From a virus: a stretch of DNA of 45,112 nt. The notes under the pieces are model-generated. The model saw nothing but the letters and a program-made list of their open reading frames with translations, was not told the DNA's origin and ran no database searches. Below, piece after piece: positions 38,934-44,588 of this stretch. The stretch is from IMG/VR virus record IMGVR_UViG_3300019758_000011, positions 1-45,112 of that record. The stretch is one strand, 5' to 3'. How positions within the stretch are numbered: position 1 is the first letter of the stretch; every line of letters begins with the position of its first letter. The position numbers and the translations under genes are program-made.

Positions 38934-39212
38934 ATGACAACTTACACAAACAAAAAAATAAAAACTGAAACTAAAACATTAGAAATATTAAGAGAAACTA
39001 AAACAAGCGTTTTTGTAAGACCCGATGATTGTAAGTTATGGAAAGACATTTGTATCTCTAAATCAAATTTGACTTTTATTAATAATGGAGTTGAGATATA
39101 TTTTGAATTATCATTTAAAAAAGTTTGGACTGAATCTAATTTTAAATTAAACGCTTTAGGTTTTGAGGGAAACTTAAACAGTAGAAAAAACAGTATGTTA
39201 ACATTTGTATAA
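38934..39212 (+). CDS. Cassette gene: hypothetical protein
   Basis: A 92-residue basic protein (MTTYTNKKIKTETKTLEILRETKTSVFVRPDDCKLWKDICISKSNLTFINNGVEIYFELSFKKVWTESNFKLNALGFEGNLNSRKN). ATG at 38934 is chosen because it follows a good promoter; an upstream extension would run through site D and give an improbable hydrophobic protein. It ends one base before the next gene and both fall between R' of site D and R'' of site E. Confidence 0.6.
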   Translation: MTTYTNKKIKTETKTLEILRETKTSVFVRPDDCKLWKDICISKSNLTFINNGVEIYFELSFKKVWTESNFKLNALGFEGNLNSRKNSMLTFV

Positions 39213-39213
39213 T

Positions 39214-39462
39214 ATGAGAAAAATAATAGATATAAAAGAGGAAGACTTACTGCCGTTAAAGATAATGGCAGCAAAGGCAGATAAGGACTTAAAAAACTAT
39301 ATTCAGGATTTAATTACAGACAAAGTAAATAGTAAAAATGCTTTTTTTTGTGACGGTTTTTTAGTTAATGGAGAAACAACTTGTACTAAACAATGTACTG
39401 GGTGCGAAAAATCATTATATAAACCCAAGTGGGCACGTTCTGCTTGGTGGCAAAAAAAATAA
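39214..39462 (+). CDS. Cassette gene: ribbon-helix-helix-like protein with Cys cluster
   Basis: An 82-residue protein. Residues 1-38 (MRKIIDIKEEDLLPLKIMAAKADKDLKNYIQDLITDKV) match the ribbon-helix-helix pattern of Arc/MetJ-type regulators and antitoxins (short strand, helix with LK-x-x-AA, then DLKNYIQDLI). The rest has a Cys cluster (FFCDGFLVNGETTCTKQCTGC) followed by basic and Trp-rich residues. It is the second gene of a two-gene cassette. No toxin is evident next to it; the preceding gene is a possible but unproven partner. Confidence 0.64.
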   Translation: MRKIIDIKEEDLLPLKIMAAKADKDLKNYIQDLITDKVNSKNAFFCDGFLVNGETTCTKQCTGCEKSLYKPKWARSAWWQKK

Positions 39463-39464
39463 TT

Positions 39465-39670
39465 GTAGTTAACGGATACGTATAAGGCTATTTGCGATTA
39501 ATAACAAAATAAAATATATAAAAATGAAAAGACCAATTTATGAGAGCATCGTCTATGACACAGGAAGCGAATTAGAAGATTTACGACTGTTTAGAAAAGA
39601 TATTGAAGATTATGCAGACTTTTTAGAAAAGGAACGAAATAAGCAATTAGCTTTATGCGAAGTTAGCAAC
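39465..39670 (+). repeat. attC-like site E, running into a gene
   Basis: R'' GTAGTTAAC (39465-39473), spacer GGATA, L'' CGTATAAGGCTATTT (39479-39493), L' AATTAGCTTTATGCG (39645-39659; 12 of 15), spacer AA, R' GTTAGCAAC (39662-39670). L' and R' fall within gene 39524-39781. Confidence 0.5.
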
Positions 39671-39781
39671 CAAAGGGAAACGTTTAATGCTTGGTTTGTT
39701 TATTTAGACGAATTATCGGAAAATGAATATGACAATCGGAGTATAACTGAACACGTTGAAGATTACCTAAAAAACATTTAA
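39524..39781 (+). CDS. Cassette-region gene: acidic hypothetical protein
   Basis: An 85-residue acidic protein (MKRPIYESIVYDTGSELEDLRLFRKDIEDYADFLEKERNKQLALCEVSNQRETFNAWFVYLDELSENEYDNRSITEHVEDYLKNI), helical throughout. No family recognised. Bases coding for about residues 41-49 (KQLALCEVSN) form the L' and R' boxes of site E, so this gene spans a putative recombination boundary, as do two others in the region. Stop 2 bases before R'' of site F. Confidence 0.58.
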   Translation: MKRPIYESIVYDTGSELEDLRLFRKDIEDYADFLEKERNKQLALCEVSNQRETFNAWFVYLDELSENEYDNRSITEHVEDYLKNI

Positions 39782-39783
39782 TG

Positions 39784-40228
39784 TTTGCTAACGAATACGA
39801 ATATGATTTGGCACGATAAAAAATAATATAAATTTTAATTAAAAACGATATGAAAGCAAAAAATTTAAGAGTAGGAAATTTAGTAAAGACAAATGAATTA
39901 GCTTGTAATGAAACCAAAGGTAGTATTTTAAAGGTTGCTGGTGTTGGTTTAGATGTTGATTTTACAAACGGCACTACACAAAATTACATAGGCATAGAAG
40001 GTATTAAATTAACACATAAACTACTAAAACAGTTTGGATTTGTAAAACAACAATGTTTCTTCTATTGCGAAGGTGTTTGTATTGAAGATGATTTTACTTT
40101 GGAAGGATTTGGCAAAGTACCTTTAAGATACGTGCATCAATTACAAAACTTATTTTTTGCGTTAACTGGGACTGAACTTGTATTAAAAGACAAAGTTAGT
40201 GCTTAATTATATGCGAAGTTATTGCAAG
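39784..40228 (+). repeat. attC-like site F, enclosing a gene
   Basis: R'' TTTGCTAAC (39784-39792), spacer GAATA, L'' CGAATATGA (39798-39806), L' TTATATGCG (40207-40215; 7 of 9), spacer AA, R' GTTATTGCAAG (40218-40228). The loop contains gene 39850-40206. Confidence 0.45.
39850..40206 (+). CDS. Cassette gene: Bacteroidetes small mobile-element protein
   Basis: A 118-residue protein (MKAKNLRVGNLVKTNELACNETKGSILKVAGVGLDVDF...IKLTHKLLKQFGFVKQ...KVPLRYVHQLQNLFFALTGTEL). The order LRVGNLV ... I-x-L-T-x-x-x-L-x-x-FGF ... R-YVHQLQNL-x-FALTG-x-EL is common in hypothetical proteins from Bacteroidetes phages, plasmids and islands. Function unknown. It fills the space between the L arms of site F. Confidence 0.66.
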   Translation: MKAKNLRVGNLVKTNELACNETKGSILKVAGVGLDVDFTNGTTQNYIGIEGIKLTHKLLKQFGFVKQQCFFYCEGVCIEDDFTLEGFGKVPLRYVHQLQNLFFALTGTELVLKDKVSA

Positions 40229-40330
40229 TAGAGCCACGTACTGATTGCGTGGCTATGCTTTAATCGGCTGTATTTGCTATAACTTTATAGAGCATAAAAT
40301 CGTTTTAATGTTTTATGCGCATAGTTAAGC
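40218..40330 (+). repeat. attC-like site G with gene-less 65-base unit
   Basis: Between R' of site F (40218) and R'' TTTGCTATAAC (40273-40283) is a unit with no gene but a perfect 7-bp hairpin, AGCCACG/CGTGGCT (40232-40254). Then GCATAAAA (40292-40299), loop TCGTTTTAATG, TTTTATGC (40311-40318) and R' GTTAAGC (40324-40330). Confidence 0.52.
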
Positions 40331-40443
40331 AACGTTGCTAAAAAAAGGGCTATTGGTTTGCAAAACCAAAATAACACATTTCGAATAAGTATAGAACAAG
40401 TTTAATTTAAAAATAAATGTAATACAAAATAAAAATTAAAGAT

Positions 40444-40571
40444 ATGGCGGTAGATAAAAAGAAGTATGGGAAATTATAGAAAATTACGCCCCTAATTTAT
40501 CAAATGAGATAGGATGGGGGAGTATGGATAGTTTATGTGATAATTTAATTGAATACATACAAGAAAAATAG
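40444..40571 (+). pseudogene. Frameshifted small gene
   Basis: ATG at 40444 reads MAVDKKKYGKL and stops. One extra A in the A5 run at 40456-40460 would give MAVDKKEVWEIIENYAPNLS... continuing for 42 residues to TAG at 40569-40571, followed after zero bases by another ATG. The shifted frame has good coding character. Either a true one-base deletion or a homopolymer sequencing error. Confidence 0.45.
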
Positions 40572-40643
40572 ATGGAAGCAACAATTATAATAATAGGATT
40601 TTTAATAGTACTACTTTTATTAGGTGGTGCAAACAATTATTAA
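40572..40643 (+). CDS. Tiny membrane peptide
   Basis: A 23-residue frame, MEATIIIIGFLIVLLLLGGA..., nearly all hydrophobic. It starts directly after the stop of the frameshifted gene, in a coupled arrangement. It is too short for firm support; toxin-like single-span peptides have this form, but nothing else points that way. Confidence 0.35.
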   Translation: MEATIIIIGFLIVLLLLGGANNY

Positions 40644-40673
40644 GTAACTAACAAAGTAACAAAGAAAGTAACT

Positions 40674-41090
40674 ATGAGAGAAATTAAATTTAGAGCAAAA
40701 AGAATTGACAACTGGGAGGTTGTCTATGGTTCTTATTTTTTTGAAAAAAATGTTGAGATTAAAAAAGAAGATTCGCAAGGCAACTTTATTGTTTGCGGTT
40801 ATGAAGATAAGCATTCAATTAAAGTTGATGAAAAAACAAAAGACGGTAAAGTATGGTGCGATATTGATTTTGAAACATTAGAACAGTTTACAGGTTTGAA
40901 AGATAAAAATGGAATTGAAATTTATGAAGGAGATGTTATTTCGGCAATAAATTTAGGACAAAATCACAAAATTATTTTTAAAGATTTTATGTGGTTTTGT
41001 AAACCAATTGAAATTAACTTTAACCACTACAATGGTATTTGTTTAAAAGAAGCAAATAGATACAAAAAAACAGAAATTATAATAATATGA
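40674..41090 (+). CDS. YopX family protein
   Basis: A 138-residue protein with the YopX signature: REIKFRAKRIDNWEVVYGSYFF at the start, then FTGLKDKNGIEIYEGDVI in the middle. YopX proteins are widespread in phages of Firmicutes and Bacteroidetes, and their role is unknown. This one uses GAA-rich, CG-containing codons like its cassette neighbours rather than the backbone. It overlaps the next gene by 4 bases. Confidence 0.85.
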   Translation: MREIKFRAKRIDNWEVVYGSYFFEKNVEIKKEDSQGNFIVCGYEDKHSIKVDEKTKDGKVWCDIDFETLEQFTGLKDKNGIEIYEGDVISAINLGQNHKIIFKDFMWFCKPIEINFNHYNGICLKEANRYKKTEIIII

Positions 41091-41329
41091 ATTACGCATT
41101 TGAAATACTAAACGAACAAAGAGATTTGTTAAGAGATGAAATTAGATTCGCTAAAGGTTTAGAATTAGAAAAATTAAAAAGTAAAATTAAAGATGTTGAT
41201 GAAGCCTTATTAAGTTTACAAAAACCAATTACTAAGTTTTATTGTAAAGATGAAAGTTATCACAAAATTGACAGATGTTCAACACAATGCCCTGACTGTA
41301 TAGAATTTACAAAAGGATTTAAAAAATAA
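41087..41329 (+). CDS. Cassette-region gene: coiled coil with Cys cluster
   Basis: An 80-residue protein: a charged helix (LNEQRDLLRDEIRFAKGLELEKLKSKIKDVDEALLSLQ) and a Cys-containing end (FYCKDESYHKIDRCSTQCPDCIEF). The C-terminal C...CSTQCPDC resembles CTKQCTGC in gene 39214-39462, hinting at a shared small metal-binding ending. It is coupled to the YopX gene by a 4-base overlap. Function unknown. Confidence 0.6.
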   Translation: MNYAFEILNEQRDLLRDEIRFAKGLELEKLKSKIKDVDEALLSLQKPITKFYCKDESYHKIDRCSTQCPDCIEFTKGFKK

Positions 41330-41361
41330 CCTTTATTAGCTAATAATGGTTGTTATTTTCA
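41324..41361 (+). repeat. Hairpin after YopX gene pair
   Basis: AAATAAC / GTTATTT outer arms with TTATTA-GC-TAATAA inside, and unpaired bases of two and five between, similar in shape to the cassette sites but with the longer spacer on the right. Possibly a degenerate site. Confidence 0.35.
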
Positions 41362-41400
41362 TCATTCTACGGTGTGAGTGGCAGCCCTTTTTTTAGTTAT

Positions 41401-41676
41401 GTTATTTAACGTAATTGTGTATGGCACGTTGCGGAATTAAACACTAACCTTAACAAATAAAACAATGATTAAATTACAAGAACAACCAATAGTAACTCCA
41501 GAAAAATACTTGTTTAGAACTTGGATTGACGGAAGTAAGATTATAAAAACTGAAAAAGGGGATATAACTGTGATGGAAATATTGACAGACTTTAGAAATC
41601 ACTTATTACAAGACCTTGAACATAACAAAAAAGCCTATGCCCAAAAGCAATGTGCTATACACGGTGTTGTGGATAG
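41401..41676 (+). repeat. attC-like site H, running into a gene
   Basis: R'' TTATTTAAC (41402-41410), spacer GTAAT, L'' TGTGTATGGCACGTTGC (41416-41432), L' GCAATGTGCTATACACG (41647-41663; 14 of 17), spacer GT, R' GTTGTGGATAG (41666-41676). L' and R' are inside gene 41465-41824. L'' resembles that of site C. Confidence 0.52.
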
Positions 41677-41824
41677 TATGCCTATGACAAAAGACTTTAT
41701 TAATAAACTTGAAAGTAAGATTGAAAACAACCATAAAGGTTTAGACCAACTTTCAAAAACGCAAATGCTATTGGGTGGAAAATACGCTTTTAGGATAATA
41801 AATGGCTTTAAAAAACAAGATTAA
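41465..41824 (+). CDS. Cassette-region gene: hypothetical protein
   Basis: A 119-residue, charged, helical protein (MIKLQEQPIVTPEKYLFRTWIDGSKIIKTEKGDITVMEILTDFRNHLLQDLEHNKKAYAQKQCAIHGVVDSMPMTKDFINKLESKIENNHKG). No family recognised. Codons for about residues 61-71 (KQCAIHGVVDS) form the L' and R' boxes of site H. R' is matched by R'' of site I just after the stop. It is the last small gene before the recombinase. Confidence 0.6.
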   Translation: MIKLQEQPIVTPEKYLFRTWIDGSKIIKTEKGDITVMEILTDFRNHLLQDLEHNKKAYAQKQCAIHGVVDSMPMTKDFINKLESKIENNHKGLDQLSKTQMLLGGKYAFRIINGFKKQD

Positions 41825-41831
41825 GGCATAT

Positions 41832-41852
41832 TATCTACAACTAATATATAGA
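41832..41852 (+). repeat. attC-like site I, left half
   Basis: TATCTACAAC (41832-41841) complements R' of site H at 9 of 10, followed by spacer TAATA. No convincing L' is seen; GTTAGTAAC at 42743-42751, after TT and beyond the recombinase gene, could be a matching R'. Confidence 0.38.
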
Positions 41853-41933
41853 AATAACACTTATTTAAACCTTTATTTTACTGGGTTTTTAATTAAATAA
41901 TCTTTAAAAAATAACAAAAACAAAAAGAACATC

Positions 41934-42731
41934 ATGAGAATAATTGACGTATATAAGCAAAAATTAAAATTTAAAAATTACTCTTTAAAAACTATTGAAA
42001 CTTACAGCTGTTATTTAAGTAAGTTTATTATTGATTTAAATATAAAAGACCCTTATCAAATAAGTTTAAAACAAATAAAAAATTACTTAGAAAATAAAGA
42101 GTATAGTTCAATTTCAAAACAAAATCAAATTATTGGAGCATTGAAATTATTTGCAAGATACATTTTAAATAAAAAGGATGTTCATTTAAAAAAGATTGAG
42201 AGACCAAAAAAAGAGAAAAAACTACCTTTAGTAATTGAATCAGATTTTTTAAAATACACTATAAATAATATTGAGAATTTAAAACACAAATCTATTATAA
42301 TGCTGGGTTTTGGATGTGCTATGAGAGTAAGTGAGGTTATTAATTTAAAAATTACTGATATTGACAGTAAAAGAATGTTAATTCACATAAGGAATGCAAA
42401 AGGTAAAAAAGACAGGATTGTTCCAATTTCAGAAAATATTTTAAAAACGTTAAGGAATTACTTTAAAAAATACAAGCCAGTTAATCATTTATTTAACGGG
42501 CAATTTAAAAACCAATATTCTGCCGAGAGCTGCAATAAAATAGTTAAAAAACATTTAGGAGCAAACTATCATTTTCATACACTCAGACACTCTGGAGCAA
42601 CTACAATGCATGAGAATGGAACGGATTTGGCTTTGATTCAAAAACTATTAGGGCATAACAATATAAAAACTACAATGATTTACACTCACATCTCACAAAA
42701 AGCAATACAAAATATTAGTTTACCAATTTAA
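41934..42731 (+). CDS. Second tyrosine recombinase, Xer-like
   Basis: A 265-residue protein with a SAM-like N-terminal domain (residues about 1-85) and a complete catalytic domain: R131 (GCAMRVSEV), Lys in NAKGKKDRIVPI (156-159), H215 and R218 (HFHTLRHSGAT), H241 (LLGHNNIKTT) and Y250 (MIYTHIS). It is short and lacks both an arm-binding domain and the extra helix typical of IntI, so it resembles XerC/D-type enzymes. It is the first gene beyond the cassette-like chain and is the obvious candidate to act on it. Codon use is intermediate between backbone and cassette genes. Confidence 0.86.
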   Translation: MRIIDVYKQKLKFKNYSLKTIETYSCYLSKFIIDLNIKDPYQISLKQIKNYLENKEYSSISKQNQIIGALKLFARYILNKKDVHLKKIERPKKEKKLPLVIESDFLKYTINNIENLKHKSIIMLGFGCAMRVSEVINLKITDIDSKRMLIHIRNAKGKKDRIVPISENILKTLRNYFKKYKPVNHLFNGQFKNQYSAESCNKIVKKHLGANYHFHTLRHSGATTMHENGTDLALIQKLLGHNNIKTTMIYTHISQKAIQNISLPI

Positions 42732-42921
42732 AATAAAATATTGTTAGTAACTAAAATTTAATATTTTAATAAATAGAATTATCTTTGGCTTAGAGAGTTA
42801 GCCTCTCAACTACAAAATCAAAGAGCTTATCTGGCTCAACATACAAAATAAAAATTAAAAAAAGTAATAAACAGCTCCAGGACTAAATTCCAGGAGTATT
42901 TATAAATTTAAATTTAATAGT
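42732..42921. other. 190-base gap without a gene
   Basis: Holds GTTAGTAAC (42743), an imperfect hairpin around AGAGAGTTAGCCTCTC (42791-42806), a stretch TAGAATTATCTTTGG that is A+T-rich, and CTCCAGG...CCAGGAG (42873-42894), an imperfect stem before the next gene. I see no tRNA cloverleaf and no ORF with support. Confidence 0.4.
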
Positions 42922-43134
42922 ATGTTATTGCTTAAACTTTTTTTAATCTGGTATTTAACAGGGTTTATTTTTTACCTGGTTTATCAGAGAGGTTCTGACT
43001 TTTATACAAAAGGAAATCTTATCACTTTATTTTTTACAGCTGTAATGGGATTGTTTATTCCATTGATTGTGCTGCTGGAGGAGCAACATTTCTCCTGGTG
43101 GGATGAGCCTTTGTTTAAGAAAAAAGCAAAGTAA
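42922..43134 (+). CDS. Two-span membrane protein
   Basis: A 70-residue protein with hydrophobic segments at residues about 2-22 and 33-54 (LLKLFLIWYLTGFIFYLVYQ; LITLFFTAVMGLFIPLIVLL) and an aromatic, charged tail (EEQHFSWWDEPLFKKKAK). Backbone codon use returns here. The HNH gene starts directly after its stop. Small membrane proteins before the terminase occur in many phages; function unknown. Confidence 0.58.
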   Translation: MLLLKLFLIWYLTGFIFYLVYQRGSDFYTKGNLITLFFTAVMGLFIPLIVLLEEQHFSWWDEPLFKKKAK

Positions 43135-43953
43135 ATGGCTGTGATAAGTTATAATAGTAAAAATTGCTCTGAATGTAATAAAGAAAAGCAGTTAAGTGAA
43201 TTCGGAAAACATAAACAATCAAAAGGTGGGTATTATTCTAAATGTAAAAAATGTCAAAAGGAATGGTACAATAATAATAAAATAGTTCTTAAGGAAAAAA
43301 GAGCTGTTTATATTGAAAAAAACAAAAATAAAATTGCCGAAAAAACAAAGGCGTATTATGAAACTAACAAAGACAAGATTATTGAATATGGTAAAGAGTA
43401 TAGTTTAGAATGGTATAAAAATAATAAAGACAAGGTTAAAAAAAAACAAAAAAATTATAGAGAAAACAATAAGCAAAAATATAACGCATATCATAAGAAA
43501 TTAAGAGATACAAATCCTTTGCATAAAATGAGTATGAATATAAGGAATAGAACAAGGAAAGCTTTTAATAGGGGAAATTGGAATAAAGACAGTAGTAATT
43601 TAAAAATGCTTGGATGTGATTATACAACAGCTTTTAATCATTTAGAGAAACAATTTACAAGTGGTATGAATTGGGATAATTATGGAGAATGGCACATTGA
43701 CCATATTAAACCATTAATCTCTGCAAATACAAAAGAAGAATTAAAAAAACTTTGCCTATATACTAATTTACAACCATTGTGGGCAATAGATAATTTAATC
43801 AAGGGGGGCAAGTATATTAAACCCAAACAAAACCCAAAGCAAAAGCTAAAAGTAAACCCAAATAAACCCAACCCTTTTGATAAGGTTTCCCATTTGGAGG
43901 AGCTGCTGAGAAAAAAGGAAAGTTTAAGAGCTAATTATACAGAGAGAGCATAA
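43135..43953 (+). CDS. HNH endonuclease next to terminase
   Basis: A 272-residue protein. An N-terminal zinc ribbon (CSECNKEKQLSEFGKHKQSKGGYYSKCKKCQKEW) is followed by a long Lys/Asn/Tyr-rich repeat region and an HNH core: GEWHIDHIKPL (H187, D189, H190) and NLQPLWAIDNLIKGG. HNH proteins beside terminases are needed for cos cutting in several HK97-type phages; free-standing HNH homing enzymes also occur. The first 225 codons are unlike the backbone (GAA, GTA, some CG) while the last 30 are backbone-like, so the gene may be a chimera. An AACCC repeat tract lies in its 3' part. Confidence 0.78.
   Translation: MAVISYNSKNCSECNKEKQLSEFGKHKQSKGGYYSKCKKCQKEWYNNNKIVLKEKRAVYIEKNKNKIAEKTKAYYETNKDKIIEYGKEYSLEWYKNNKDKVKKKQKNYRENNKQKYNAYHKKLRDTNPLHKMSMNIRNRTRKAFNRGNWNKDSSNLKMLGCDYTTAFNHLEKQFTSGMNWDNYGEWHIDHIKPLISANTKEELKKLCLYTNLQPLWAIDNLIKGGKYIKPKQNPKQKLKVNPNKPNPFDKVSHLEELLRKKESLRANYTERA
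43820..43875 (+). repeat. AACCC repeats in HNH gene
   Basis: AACCCAAAC/G/T at 43820, 43831, 43855 and 43865 (spacings 11, 24, 10). Bases 43819-43838 are identical to 33635-33654 in the putative origin. The reverse strand has five GGG runs. Confidence 0.6.
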
Positions 43954-44033
43954 GACAAACAATAAACCCAGAGACAACCCAAAACCCCAAAGAAACCCCA
44001 AAGCAAAAACAAAACCCCTCAAAACCCCAGACA
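43954..44033 (+). repeat. C-rich tract before terS, packaging-site candidate
   Basis: An 80-base gap almost without G or T on the + strand. CCC or CCCC runs begin at 43967, 43978, 43985, 43996, 44015 and 44025 in an A-rich background, several about 11 bases apart. Position directly before the small terminase gene suits a pac or cos site. The reverse strand has six G runs in 62 bases and might form a G-quadruplex. Confidence 0.45.
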
Positions 44034-44588
44034 ATGCAAAAAAAAGATAAATCAACCCAGAGACTAACTCCTAAGCAAGAGAAATTTTGCCAGGAGTATA
44101 TTATTACAGGGAATAAATCTGAGGCTTATAGGAACTCTTATTCTGCTGGGAATATGAAATCTGAAACCATTAATAATAAAGCTTATCAATTAATGCTTAG
44201 GGAGGATATAAGGGCGAGAGTTGAGCAATTACAAAATGAATTAAAAAAAAGAAATGAGATAACTCTTGACAAAGTTATAAAAGGGATTGCTGACATTGCA
44301 ACATTTGACATTGCTGAGCTTTATGATGAGAATGGGGTTTTTAAAAATATTCATGACATCCCTAAAAATGTAAGGACTGCAATAAGTGGAATTAAAACCC
44401 TGGAGGAGTTTGATGGGTATGGAAAGGATAAGGAGAGTATTGGATTCACAAAGGATGTGAAAATCATAAACAAACTGGATGCTTACAGAGAGTTAATGAA
44501 ATACTTTGGAGGCTATGAGTTACATAATAAACAAAAAACGGATTCTGTTGTTACAATTTTTGAACTGCCTAACGATGGGAGAAACTAA
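44034..44588 (+). CDS. terS: Terminase small subunit
   Basis: A 184-residue protein of the Terminase_2 family: RLTPKQEKFCQEYIITGNKSEAYRNSYSAGNMKSETINNKAYQLMLREDIRARVEQLQ, a helix-turn-helix DNA-binding start, then an oligomerisation helix (EITLDKVIKGIADIATFDIAELYD) and a C-terminal tail (VTIFELPNDGRN). It recognises the packaging site and loads the large subunit. The large-subunit ATG directly follows its stop. Confidence 0.9.
   Translation: MQKKDKSTQRLTPKQEKFCQEYIITGNKSEAYRNSYSAGNMKSETINNKAYQLMLREDIRARVEQLQNELKKRNEITLDKVIKGIADIATFDIAELYDENGVFKNIHDIPKNVRTAISGIKTLEEFDGYGKDKESIGFTKDVKIINKLDAYRELMKYFGGYELHNKQKTDSVVTIFELPNDGRN

Larger units (their letters stand above)
37452..41841. other. Integron-like cassette segment (chain of attC-like sites)
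   Basis: A 4.4-kb segment of small genes joined by nine paired-repeat sites (called A to I here). Each follows R''(...AAC)-4/5 nt-L''...L'-2 nt-R'(GTT...), and R' of one site is complementary to R'' of the next: A-B 13 of 14, B-C 9 of 9, C-D 10 of 10, D-E 9 of 9, E-F 8 of 9, F-G 9 of 11, H-I 9 of 10. In integrons the start of a cassette is likewise complementary to its own inverse core. CG is common in this segment and nearly absent from the backbone. Some sites run into coding sequence, unlike typical attC. Function is inferred. Confidence 0.6.

Noticed and set aside
38934-39462. Toxin-antitoxin pair
   Set aside because: The second protein resembles a ribbon-helix-helix antitoxin, but the first matches no toxin family I know, so the pair is left unassigned.
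37686-41841. Calling the chain a classical integron
   Set aside because: Core boxes do not fit GTTRRRY/RYYYAAC consistently, several sites contain genes, and the recombinase lacks the IntI-specific insertion. I report it as integron-like only.
37686-41841. CRISPR array
   Set aside because: Repeats are inverted pairs of differing sequence with genes between them, not identical direct repeats with uniform spacers, and no cas genes are present.
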